A DNA stretch of 64,000 nucleotides from Burhinus oedicnemus (Eukaryota > Chordata > Aves > Charadriiformes > Burhinidae): assembly GCA_008921705.1 (NCBI GenBank), contig VFFE01006619.1, positions 129,448 to 193,447 of the forward strand, read 5' to 3'. Of the stretch, positions 41,783-54,531 are shown piece after piece. Position numbers and translations under genes: made by a program. The notes below the pieces were generated by a model. It worked only from the letters and a program-made list of their open reading frames with translations, had not been told where the DNA came from and did not search any database. Every line of letters begins with the position of its first letter. The first letter of the stretch is position 1.

Positions 41783-44048
41783 AGGGTGGCTACAAAGAAG
41801 ATGGAGACTCCCTTTTTACAAGGAGTCACATGGAAAAGACGAGGGGTAATGGGCACAAGCTACTCCCGGGGAGATTCCGATTGGACACAGGAGGAAAAGT
41901 TTTCACAATGAGAACAGTCAGCCATTGGAATAATCTCCCCAGGGAAGTGGTAGATTCCCCATCATTGGACACTTTTAAGATTCAGCTGGACAGGGAGCTG
42001 GGCCACCTTGTCTAGACCGTGCTTTTGCCAAGGAAGGTTGGACCAGGTGGATTCTTGAGGTCCCTTCCAACCTGGTATTCTATGATTCTCTGATTCTATG
42101 GTTAGTAATCCATTATAAGTTTCTTCAAAGGCTCAAGGGTTTTTTTATACATGAGAAGGGAAACTCATGGTAAAAGCTAAGGGAATTCTTGTGTAGGAAT
42201 ATGAAAAACTGTTTTTCATTAGTGACCATGGCCATTGACTTCCAGTATGACATTCTGCACATCTCTTACGTCAAAGCTCCCTGTGCTTTCAACTCAACAA
42301 AGATATTTTCATACACATAAGTAGAAGAAGATCAGGTTGTTAACCTGCTGATCAGTACATCAACTCTCCCATCTCAAAAACAGGACCGAAAACCCTTGCA
42401 TGCCCCGTACAGATATTATTGATCTTCATTCATTGTTGTTTGAGACCATCAAATGAAAATCACTTCAAAAGCACAAAGCCTTTAACAAAGCTAAATTCTT
42501 ACACACTATTCAGCCAGCATGCTATATAGTCCTGTATCAAAAGAAATTCAAATGAAAGGAGAAGCTTTTATTTACTAACTTGTTGAGATACTCCATTTAA
42601 CTTATCCTCAAGCATTGGAGAAATCTCCTTTGCGTTTGGCATTTTTTACCACTTGTAACTATTACAGTCATTCCATTAAGCCACAACAGCCTGTGCTCAT
42701 TCCACAGAAGTTCTTCACCTGATGAACGGTTCATTTGCCTGGGCTGAAGAGCATCTTCTCGCTATCACATCATGCTCACAAAGTGTAAGGTCTCGTAGTG
42801 TATTTAGGGAATCTGTTCCCTCATTGTGAATAAGAAATAACCATTGTTCCACAAAATGCCATGGGCCACCAATAATAGCTGTCACTCACATTAAGAATTA
42901 ACGATTTCTAGATGAAGAAAGATGCACAGGAAGAGTAAACATACAGTCAAGATCCAGTGAAGGGTGATAAAAAATTTTCAAACTTGTAAGAATACTAACA
43001 TGCTAAATACTGCCATCCTAACTGCGTTAAGGTATAGGATATCAAAATATTCTTCCTTTGGAAAACACGTGATAACCAGAACATGCTACTCCACTGAAAT
43101 GTGTAGTAAAGTTCACATACTAATGCAATGTTACACTTGTCTCTTTTTGATTCATACCTGAAAATGGCTTCATCTTGATTCCATTACTAAATAGTGCTGC
43201 TTTCTTCAGTGTCACTCAAAGTACCAACTCCCTTATGCAGACTTTAAGTCAGCAAGACAGTTCACTTCCATGAACAGAATCAGCACAACTCCCCAGGCGA
43301 AGCTAGCCTGCCTTGCTCTGCGCGTCTGGATGCCACAGACACCAAAGGCTTCCAGTCTTCAAAGCTATGCTGCATATACAGATGCAAAATAATAAACTCA
43401 AACAAAGTAACTTTAAGTAAAATCCTAGATCTGTTGGGTGAGATGGGTTAAATAAATAGGTTTGATAAAAATTTACTCGTAGTCCTTTGCATATAGGTAT
43501 TCTTTTCTACTGCTTTCCTTTCTAGTCTGAAAAGTCCCATCTCCGCCCCAAGATCAACAAATTCCAACTCATCTCTGGTTCCAAGCAAAGCCTTTCCAAG
43601 GCTTGGCTTTGTGTCAAGTCCTTGCCCTTGTCAGAGCAAAAGGGCCAACAACCCCTCTCATGTATCTTTTCAGCCCTTCCTCCCTCCACCTGCACTTGGA
43701 AACTGTCTTGAACTTTAGCTTTGTTTCAAGAACTCTGGAAATGAGAGATTCTGACTGTTTAAGCCTTGCTGATACACACATAGAATCAACTGAGAACAAA
43801 AGCTTCTGCCACTTAAATTACTTATGCATACAATAAAAAATTAAATGTTATGGGTATACCAAAAGCTGATAAAACATATGTGTTTATGAAAAGCTACATA
43901 TTTAAATGTATGCATTTACACAAGTCAGTTTATAAATACATTCGTTTGCAGACTCCATCTCTGGCAATGCTGCTAGTTCTCCCATTTACTACGTAAGATA
44001 ATCAGGGCCTCAGCTCACGTTCCTAAGAGATGAAGTTGCAAAGTAAAA

Positions 44049-44089
44049 TTACTGAACAGAAAATTGGTCCTGTTTTACCTCAAACCAGG
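44049..44089 (+). repeat. Short dispersed repeat, copy 2 of 2
   Basis: This is the second copy of the element at 30056-30094. The 24-base core (44060-44083) is identical, and an extra AG follows TTACTGAAC. Both copies are in the same orientation in the same intron, 14 kb apart. Confidence 0.7.
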
Positions 44090-47000
44090 GCATTTTGTTA
44101 GGACCACAGGGGTAGCACACATCCTGCCTTAGGCTTCTAGAAATTATTTATCCAGGACTTTCCCATTCATACTCTGTATCCTGAATGTTCTGACTGAGTT
44201 TTACAAGCAGATTTCACATAGAGCAAGGTCAGATTCCGATGCTTTCTCAGCTACAACTGAGTTCACGCTCAGTGTGAGTGAGACTACCATAACACCCGAA
44301 CACAACACTATTATGTGTGGATGGGAGAATGGATGCACATCATCACCTCACAAGCAGTATCAGGACTCTGTCATACCATGCTCTTGCTCTGGTGTTCCTG
44401 CTTCTCTTCATGAATGGGCTGACACTCTTCCTTTTTCTCAGGGGCTCCATGAAACAAGACACAAATTCATTGCACATGTGCAGTTACTCCACTTGTTGGA
44501 AAATACTGCTGACAGTAGTGTGTCTTCCAACAGCTTCAAGGGATGCTCAGGCATTTTGCCTGGGCATCTCAACACCAAACTGAACCCACTGTGTACACAG
44601 AAAACTTGTGAAGTGGCACAAAGCTGCAGTACGGAATACTGCCACGAACTCTATACTGTTGGTCTTTAGCTGCACCTCTAGTCTTGCCAGTATGATACAT
44701 CTCATGCTGGATGACTTTCAAAGTTGATTCACTCCTCTTGTTCATAAGCTAGAAAAACGGTTTAAGTGATTACCAGGGGTAAGCTAAACAAATAGCAGCT
44801 AATGGGAAAGATCAGGAGAAAAATGCTTAAGGCTCTCAGTCCACCCAAAAACCAGCCAACATCCATTCTCCCACGCAGGCTCTCAATGTTTGCTTGGGGA
44901 AGGATCAGTAAAAGGGTTTTCTTCTGTATCTGTGTACCACAGAGACCAAGATAAAAGGAGTCTGTATGAGACTTTAGAGATTTCAGACAAAATAAATGGA
45001 GAGTGATTATCAAAAGCTAGATTTAGCTGTTCAGGCTCAGATTATTCCCAAACACATTTAGGCAGTAAAGTCAAACAGTAAAGCAATCCTGGACTATTTC
45101 AGTTAAGGTTCTGGCATGTTTCCTGAATAGAGCCTTAGTTCATAGATTATACTGCTGAAAGCAAGGAAGCAATGTGCCCTAAATAAGAATGTCAAGATTT
45201 GCCTCTTTGTCAGGGTAAATTACTTATATTTCACACAAACATTGCTAAGCAGTATCTACGACTTTCCATTCTATATAAATACAAATTCTCGGCATTATAA
45301 AATGGTAAAATCACTCATTCTCAAAAGGCTGACAGCGTAAGAAACAGATCATTTTCTCATTGCACATAACTATATGGAGTATCATTGTTCTTTAAATCTA
45401 AATAGTGGATTTTCTACCATAAAGGTCTTTACACTGTGTGTGTTCCCTGTTGTACCAGAGCTTGAAAACTTGAACCTACATCACGTCCTTTCAAGCAAAG
45501 CCATGCAAAAGACACAACATTTTGTGGCCGTGCTGCAAGCTGCCTTTTACCGAGATCATGACTTCGAAGAAAATTTCTGGATGGCACTTACTGGGCACAC
45601 GATTCCTCAAATGTACAGACCTGTGATATGGAGGCTGAGCCTCAGCTCGGGAGGTCTTGCCAAGATTTTCTTCCCTGCTGTGTGTTTCCCAGTATATAAA
45701 GAAGTAGGAAAGGAGAATGAGACAGCTCATCTACATAGCTACCTAAATGCTAGCAATTGGTATTGTCTACATGTCATCCCCATGATCCTGGGCTGCTGTC
45801 CAAAACACTCCTTGCAAAAGAGCCAAAAAACTCACAAGAATCAAGGTTTGCAGTAACTCTTCCCTGTTTTGTCACCTTCAGTGTTTCACAGGCTTCCAAA
45901 CATGCTTTGTACGTTCCATTCTTCTTGACCACAGACTGATATTTACAGAAGAGAATGTCAAGATTTTAAATCCTTTCACACTTTCTAAAGTGTAAGCAAA
46001 ATACATCGGATCAACCTTATAGGTGCAACTGAGAAAAATTAAACAGGTATAAACACACTAGCAAACAAGAATTACAATTTTAAAATGGAACAAGCCCATG
46101 TTTAATTCTGAGAAGATGGTGAGCCAGCCTTAAATCCTTTTTCCTTCATGCAATGGATTCAGACCATTTCTTCAGCTAGTGGAATAACTCCCCTGCTCTA
46201 AAGAATAAACATGTTAATGATCAGCTCAGCTATTGATTCTTTCGACATTTGACTGTTCAGCAGGTGCTGAATTCAGGGTTTACTAATGCTGGTGTAGCTG
46301 CTACCACCAGTTTCATTTTTCCCCTTTATTGAAGAATGATCTTTATAAATGAAGATAAAAGTTTCTGACATGCAGAAAGACAATACAGTTTAACAAATGA
46401 GCTATGTGGAAGGCGGAGTTCTTTTGCACCTGTCTGCTGATGGAAGGTGCCTATAAACAGGAGTCAGTCATTCTGTGTTGGATTACATTTTTCATTGCTG
46501 TTTTCAGCAGAGACTCAGTCCACCAGAACCCAACATCCCAAAATCCCTAGGAATCCACCAGGTACTAAAGAAGATTCTTTTTAGATTCCACAAAAATTAA
46601 TCTTACCCCAGATGTTTTGCAAAAAATTTTATGTTCTACATATCAGTAATTTTCAATGCAACTTCTATTTCATTAAAAAAAAAAATCCATCAATTTAATT
46701 TTGTGGAAGACATAATGAGCCTGGTTCTACATACCGCTTCTTTTATCAGCTCCAATCTCTCATTCTCCAGGGAAAGCAGTACAGAAGTGTCTTTTCCTTT
46801 GATAGCAATAGATAACTAACCTCATTTTGTAAAAGCAGAACTAAACAGAAGAGTTATTCTTTGTCTTCAGCAGAAGCAGTGAATCAGACCTCATTGCCTT
46901 GTACTGAACCCAATTTAAGGCAATTCAATGACTTACAAATAATCATTGAGAAGCTTACAGTTGTACCTCTTTTTTTAAAAAAAAAAATTTGGCTCTTTAC

Positions 47001-50000
47001 CTGGCATTTCTTTATGCAACAGGGTACCAGAAGGTTTTATATTTAAGAGGAATAGGACATGTCATATTTTCTGAAGCTGTATTTTCAGGCCTTCTGCATC
47101 CTTACCCACCCATTATGTTCAGGTCAAATTTTTGTGTTTCTGTGGCAGCAAGGATTAAAGATGTAACTGCTTTTAAAGCAGGTATTTTCAACTCTTCTTA
47201 GCCACATAACCTGGGGCTTTAGAAGAACACTTCTGTGCCTCAGTCTTCATCTAGCCAGTGATAACCAATTAAAAAGAAAATACCATTAGCCAATGATAAC
47301 TCTAATTACCAAAGCTTCCTCCCCCGCCCCCTTGATTTTAGGTATTGTTAGATACCTACTGACAGACTAAATCAAAACCAAATGACAGAAGAATTTCAGA
47401 TTGAGCGAGGTATTGGGTTACAATGCTACAAAGACTGTCATCTATCTGTACCTCTCCTATTGTGTAGGTAGGCATTGCACAAAGTCACTTTTCTGTCCCG
47501 TGATGACTCCTATGATCTGAAGGAAAAGGAAGACGACTTGATGCACATGACAAAAATCACTTGGTGTGATTTTGTTTAAATGATCTGCATGACAGAAATC
47601 AAGGTCTTTGTGCACAGTAGGTATGACAAATCAAAGTAACTTAGGACAAAACGCCTGTGTTGTATTGACAGATGGAAAGCAAACAATCTGTACAAAAAAA
47701 TGTTTCTCAGGCAAAAATAAACTGAAACATTACTTAAAAAACGTTATGGAAATTTAAATAAACAAAAGCTTCGGTATTATGGTCTACCATATAATTTTTA
47801 TAATTAAATGAGAAGTGCTTCACACTTTCACCCAACATTAAGATGACGCCTATGAAAACCACAAGCTTACCTCTCCACACATTCACACTAGTGTTACTCT
47901 GGTCCAATGACTTCAGTGGAATAACATCTGGTTTACAGTAAAGTAAAGCAAGAGGAGAAACAGACCTGAAGACTGGAAATAAACCCGAGGTTTTTGATGA
48001 AACATAATCCTCAGCATGAGATGCAAAAGGTGACTTTCCTGACAAGTGCTACCCAAATTCTTAATAGCTTTCTGTATGTAACCCCATCTCATTTCATCCT
48101 GACATAATCTTAATTAGTCTTAGTTCTACTGCAGAGAAGCCTACTGAGGCAGTTAGCACCATATAATTAATCAGATATTTTGCACACATCACAGCAACCA
48201 ACAGTGTCAACTTACTGATGTGAGTTAATACAAACAGAAATCAACCCTGCCTTTCCCTTTCACATGAACTAAAAGCATGTGGCATGGAATGAACATATGA
48301 CTATTTCTTCTATACACTGCTTGATGTCCTTTCTTCCCTTAGCAGCCATTTCCTAAAGCATCATTACTCTTTGCAAAGTATAATTTATTTTTTTCTGCTG
48401 GTACTAGGAGAACAACATGCAATTTGATTTTTCTCTTAAATTTCAGTTTCTTCGCAGAAGAGTAAGTCCAGCAACTGAAATAAGCAATGATAAGACATAA
48501 TTCTTGCTGCTGGAATTCATAAATCTCACATTTTATTTTTCTTTCTGTGTGCTTTTTCAGTTTGTGAGAAACTGAATTTTGCACCTGCACAATCTGCAAC
48601 ATTCAGTCATCTCACAGCAACAGAAAATAATCTACTTACAAATATAAACATATACAACATACACACTAACTCACTGGATTAAAAAGCTTCACCACCTATC
48701 TATGTAATTGTAGATCTTAACTTTATTCTATTGTTTGAGATTTATCTTTTGTCTTCTTTGCAGGAGCCAAACATCACAGTATTGTGCCTAATGTCACCGA
48801 GGGGGAAACCATATGATTATATGATTTGATGGCAAAGAAGAAAAAAGCCACTGCTTAAGGAAAACAGTTTTATAAAGCTCATTCTCCATTCTCTTAAGCT
48901 TAAACTGAAATAATTCAATAAACAGTATAAAACCACAAGAAGGTTTATTCAGTTTTGCACGTCATCTGTAATATATGGTGATATTTATTAATAGTAATAT
49001 TAATAGTAAATGCAATGTTTAATACATGGCAGTGTATTGCTTCAGCAGAACACCGTAAAACTACTTGCAAGAACAATTTAGTCCATAGCTAATATGCAGC
49101 ATAAGAAAGAGTAGTCTAATGTTTTGTAATTTCTCAGATTCTCAGAACAAACCAGTGATATAATAACCTTCATAGAAAAGCAGAATTTAAATGATAGTTT
49201 GTTTCAGGAACTGACAGTAAACTGCTTAACACCTTCTCTCTCCAGTGTTTGTGCCCCAAAGCAGTTAAGTATCTAAGATAGGAATTATTAAAAACGGTGA
49301 CAGCTCTAGTGTTTTCATTTCCAGTGGTATCTCAGCACAGGAACATGTTCAGCCTATTCACTACCCGACACAAGGAGTCATTCACCATTATTATTGTGAA
49401 ACCTCTTGGGATGTTTTTTTGTATTTGAAGGCCTATCACAAGAAATTAAGCAGCCTATTGGAATTGCCAAGTGTTTCAGGTGCTATCATCCATGATTACT
49501 GCTCATCAGACAAAGGAATCTAATATCTATTGCTTAGTACCTAATTGCCCTGCCTACCTATATGAATGTTCTTAATTTATTTTAATGCTGGAAGAATACA
49601 GCAATTATAAGTAACTCTTAAGACTGCATCCAAGTTTGTTTTAACCTGACTAAACCGGCAGTAACTGAAGATAATCAACTTTTCATTTTTGTTCCTGTTT
49701 TAGCAGATGGCAAATAAGTTATCAAAAACCAGCAACAAGGATATAACAAGGATGGAAAGGTAAGATGTGGTAAGTTTATCTCAAACAACTCAAAGTCCCA
49801 TTAACTAGCTACCTATATGCACTGATGCCTCTTCCATCCTAAAGCCACAGCTGTCCTTCTAACCCTGAGCTACATTTTATAATCCTACAATCACCTGCAC
49901 TGTCACCTAATTCAGATTTTGCACTCTGACACTTAGTCTGAATGTCTGACATAACATACAGCTAGCATAACATGCATGCGAGCCACAGCAGGTTCACGAC

Positions 50001-51079
50001 GTGATTTTGATTAGTAATTCTAAGATTGTGAGTAGGATGTGAATGAGAAGTTGAAACAAGGGGCAGAAGCCAAGAGAGGTTTGGGGGGGCTAATTCTGGG
50101 GCTAATTTCATCAGCAAGAGCTCTGTTTTAACCTGTGATTAAAATCTGAGTATGAATAAGGCAAAATGAAGCCTAGACACAACCTAAACTGTTCCAAAGG
50201 GATTAGTCATCATAATAAGTTCATGATGAGACTGTGCCTACCTAAAGATTGTACACACTGAGAATTGCACAATAATGGAAGTCTGAGTCCACAAGCCTTC
50301 CCTCATGACCTCCGTTACTATCTCAGTTAGTCTGACAGTCATATCATCTATATGAGTTCCAGTGAAACTCCCACTGTTTTGGATGATTTTTCCAGTCTGA
50401 AGTGCCAAATTTCTTATTAGGTATGAGCTTGGATGACTGATGCATCTCTTTCCAAAGCAAACTTTATTAGCCTTAATCATGATAAGTTTCGTCAGTCGTG
50501 GAACATTCAACATTTTACTTTATCACATGCTGTAAGTTTATTGCATTTGGTCACATCAAACCTTTCTTACTCAGACAAATGATATATTCAGAGGAGCTTT
50601 CATTTAAAAGTGGACTACACCAGAAATATGGATGTTTGAGTAGTGGTTTTGAAAGATTTAAAAACCAATGGCATTCTCAACTTATCCACACTTTCCTACT
50701 TGATCTCATAGCTAGAGTTTTTCAACGCTAGAAATATTTAACACCTCCAAATCACTCAGAAAATTCTGAACTCTTGGCATTCTCCTAAAAATCAGACAAA
50801 AAATTACTTTCTTTCAACATACAGTATGTCCTTAGTTGGGTGATGTTATTAATCTTCATTGTGAAAAGCACAGCCACTGAAGACTTGATCTTCATCAATA
50901 TGCAGTAGCCTAGGGTATCAGAACTTTGTCATGCGAGCTGGTGTCGTGGTTGAACCCCAGCCAGCAGCTAAACACCACGCAGCCACTCGCTTACTCCCTG
51001 CTCCCCTACCCAGGGTGGGATAGGGAGGAGAATCAAAAAAAACCCCAAAAGCGAAACTTGTGGGTTGAGATAAAGACAG

Positions 51080-51085
51080 TTTAAT
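51080..51085 (-). terminator. LTR polyadenylation signal ATTAAA
   Basis: Minus-strand ATTAAA downstream of the LTR TATA box, in the transcriptional sense of GRIA3. It is a variant hexamer, and its use cannot be judged from sequence. Confidence 0.55.
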
Positions 51086-51096
51086 GGGACAGAAAA

Positions 51097-51123
51097 AGAC
51101 GACGACGACAACGATGATGATAA
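51097..51123. repeat. (GAC/GAT)n microsatellite within the LTR
   Basis: An imperfect trinucleotide array (GACGACGACGACAACGATGA...) lies inside the solo LTR, in a segment that is A/T trinucleotide-rich in related copies as I remember them. Confidence 0.8.
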
Positions 51124-51221
51124 TATACAAAATGAGTGATACACAGCACAATTGCTCACCACCTGCTGAGAAATGCCCAGCTAGTTTCCAAGCTGCAGTG
51201 CTCCCCAGCCAACTCCCCCAG

Positions 51222-51229
51222 TTTATATA
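51222..51229 (-). promoter_or_regulatory. LTR TATA box
   Basis: Minus-strand TATATAAA inside the solo LTR, about 140 bp upstream of the LTR ATTAAA signal. This is the arrangement expected for an LTR promoter. It points in the same direction as GRIA3. Confidence 0.65.
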
Positions 51230-52397
51230 CCGAGTCTGATGCCACATGGTATGGAATACCCCTTTGGCCAGTTTGGGTCAGCTGTCCTGGCTATGCTCCC
51301 TCCCACCTTCTTGTGCACCTCCCCACTGGCAAAGCACGGGAATCTGTAAAGGTCTCGACTTAGTACAAACACTATTTAGCAACAACCAAAACATCAGTGT
51401 GTTATCAACATTATTCTCATATTAAATCCAAAACATAGCACTATACCAGCTATTAAGGAGGAAATTAACTCTATCCCAGCTGAAACCAGGACAGCCAGGA
51501 ATGGAATCTAAGCTTCTTTGGCTCTATCCAAACCCCTTTGATCTGAAGAAGGTCTTGGAGTTGTTAAAGCTGGTGAGAAGGGCGATGGCACATCTACCTG
51601 ATGCAAAAAATGCTACGCAGGTGAAATCTGTAACCAAGCAAATTCTGTACACTCAGAGCAGGTGGCAACTGCTGTTCCACAGAAACATGCAAGATTTCTC
51701 ACAGAAAATGGTTTCTGATGCTTAGATCCCTTTTTGACAGGATTTGCTAACTGTGGTGCTTCTTAGTAGTTAACAATTGGCTTAAGTGTGGAAACACTGG
51801 TGTTAATATGTTTTCATTTAGTAAAACGTATCTCTGGTCATTCTTGTCATGTATCTAAATTCATCTCTGGATATCCATGTGACATATCTAGAGCATCTTT
51901 TCTCCAGCAGAGCCCTAAAGCATCTTATGCATTATATTCTTAGACCATTATTGATGCCTACACATCTCCAGAGTATATCTTAGCATGGACAGCCTTTGTC
52001 CAGTGACAGGAAAAATGTGCATTTATGTAAAGTGGTGTGGGATTTGCAATGTCACGCACAGTGGAAGGTCTTGCTTAACAGCCCACTTCATAGTGCCGAC
52101 TTTATTTTGAAAGGACTCAAAAACCCTGGCAAGTGTTGAGTCTGTGGTTCCATGGAAACCAGGTAGTCCAAATTGAATGCTTACACTGCTAACACTAACC
52201 TCCAGAAAATCTCTTTACAAATGATCAGTAATATGAAGATGCCTTCTTTTCATTTGTCCATTCACTTTAGTTTCTTCCGAATAAACTTGTTTTCTAGGAC
52301 CATCAGAATGTGCTACCTGCATCCAGAAGAAAACTGGGATGGACTGCACATACTGATTCTGGTAATACTTCTAGCAAGTTATGAAATAGAAAAATCA

Positions 52398-52679
<282 letters not shown>

Positions 52680-54516
52680 TTAAAATCTGACATATAATGA
52701 ACGCAAACAAACTTTCAAAGTGTATTTGAAGTCAGCCTTCTAAGCAATCCTGAAATTATTCTGTATGATGCAGCAGACGGAATGAATTCATGAGATAACA
52801 CATGCTAATTTCAGTGTAGCTGTGAGTTGTACCAACTTTGTCAGAATTAAACTGGCCTGAGCATATTTTTGATTGTGATTTGTCCTGCTATATTGTTACA
52901 ATCCACTAAACTCTCCATATTCTTTAAAAAACCCCCATGGGATCACATTGCTTGCCTGTAAAATACTTCCCCTCCCTTGACTAGCGCCTTGAGAGCTCTT
53001 TTAGCAGCTACATAAGAAATATCAGATCTGCCTAAAAGTCAAAATGTTAAGATGCAGTTTTTCCTGGTATCCCACCTTGATACAGGTCTGATTCAAAGAA
53101 ATCTGGAGGTTTTATTCCTTTATAGTCCAGAACTCTGAAATTTCTGTATGAAATCTGGGTGCGATCTTTCTCAGTGAGAAATTATGGTGGCTTCTTAACT
53201 GAGTGTTAAAATCTTTCAGAAGCAATTTGGAAAGTCTGTGGCTCATCAATGACAACAAAAATGAGGAACACATATTGTTGCTTCACTAGATGAAAGTTGA
53301 TATCCCTTAACTTGGAGGCTTTTAGTCATCAACCATTTCGGTATCCTGAGAAACTCATCTAGTACCAGAAAATAATCAAAATGCAGTCAAAGGTGTTTTG
53401 TTTCACATGTACTTATCTGGGGAAACACTTCATTTTCCATGCTTTATAGAGATTGAACAACAGTCATTTTGGACAAAAATGAGAAGTATTTCAATTTATA
53501 AATGTGGCCGACTTCACGGGAGTTGCAGGTAAAAGAGTTTCTTTGTTGTTCAACTCTGTAGGAACAGAGCAAACGTCTTGTGACCCTGGGCTCTATCCAT
53601 GGAGGGAAACTGCATCAGAGACAGCGAGGGAGCCCGACACGTGAGATGCTGGGGCTCTGGTCCATAATAGAGATTGTACAACTGAAATACACTACAGCAT
53701 AGCAGCACTTCCAAATCAAAACATTTCTGGACTGAGATGAGCAAGTCCCATTTGTAATGAAAATAAGTTTTCCAGAAAAATGTTCATTCAACATTAACAA
53801 TTTCACTTGTCAAGAACTGGATTTAACAACAATTTTCAACTAGCCCCATTAACCACTTTTGCCAAAACGCCGCATATTTAACTTTGTGAAAAGCAAGGGG
53901 AAGTAATTACCAGTAAAGAAGACATGACTTCTACACAAAAATAAACAGCATCGTTACTTCCAAAAGTACCATCATGAAACATTTCCTACCATAAATGCTA
54001 CCATTCAGAATCACTAAAGCCTATTAAAGTAATTTTAAAAAGGATTCTCCACAATATCAGCTCATTGACACAGCATCACGGGTAACACCTCAAACAGGTA
54101 GTCAGGTGTGAAAATTCGATTTTCTTCCTGTAGATCCAGATGCAAAAATAGAAATGCTATTAAGGAATTTCTTTAAGTGTTTAAGCCACTGTAACAGGAC
54201 ACAACCAGTCGTGGATAACAGCAGCAAATAACAGCTGGTGTAGACAGAACAGAGGCGCACATAAGGCACAGAGAGGGAATAAGAAGTAGTGATTTCTGAA
54301 AGAAAAGTTTGCGGAAGTTCTCAACCTCAGTAAAGAAAAGATATAAAAGAAGTTATAATACAGCAAGAATTTATTCCTGGAGGCATGACTGAGGAATTAA
54401 ATACACTGTTTCAAAAGGCATTTTGTTAAACTATATACCAGCAGGATATAAACTAGAAAACCGATCATAAAAATTATCTGCTGAAGTAACAAATAAAAGG
54501 CACTAACTTATAGGTG

Positions 54517-54531
54517 GAAAAAAAAAAAAAA
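54517..54531. repeat. A-rich homopolymer
   Basis: A run of about 14 adenines with no recognised element attached. Confidence 0.8.

Larger units (their letters stand above)
39830..42101 (+). mobile_element. CR1 LINE, 2.3 kb, defective ORF2 plus 3' UTR
   Basis: This is the longest CR1 copy in the window. It lies on the plus strand, antisense to GRIA3. Order: an endonuclease remnant (frame containing CLWVKIRE, CYRPPNQ, the GDFN motif at 40045-40056, and SDH at 40247-40255), then a shortened linker, then reverse transcriptase. The RT remnant has SQHGFTKGKSCLTNL and DFSKAFDT (starting 40963), the catalytic FADD box (41225-41236), CKVLHLGKRNPG and LVRPHLEYCVQFWSP. The 3' UTR ends in the CR1 terminal repeats (ATTCTATGATTCTCTGATTC) near 42101. 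Frame changes near 40090, 40500, 40700, 41100 and 41780, internal stops and a probable deletion between endonuclease and RT make it inactive. ORF1 and the 5' UTR are missing. Confidence 0.95.
50942..51493 (-). mobile_element. Solo LTR of an avian endogenous retrovirus (ERVL-like)
   Basis: The element has retroviral LTR ends (TGTCGTGG...GGACA; in sense orientation TGTCCTGGTTTCAGCTGGGA...CACGACA) and is about 552 bp. I recognise it as a very common LTR family of neoavian birds. Read on the minus strand it has, in the right order, a TATA box (51222-51229) and an ATTAAA polyadenylation signal (51080-51085). No internal retroviral sequence flanks it, so it is a solo LTR. Flanking 5-mers (GCTGG and GCCAG) do not match, so the target duplication has decayed or the ends are slightly off. 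Assignment to ERVL is from memory. Confidence 0.85.

Noticed and set aside
45374..45856. Open frame of 160 codons on the plus strand
   Set aside because: It is the longest frame outside CR1 and LTR sequence and the exons, but has no recognisable domain, no splice context in the gene's direction and no codon pattern distinct from surrounding intron. Probably chance in 64 kb.
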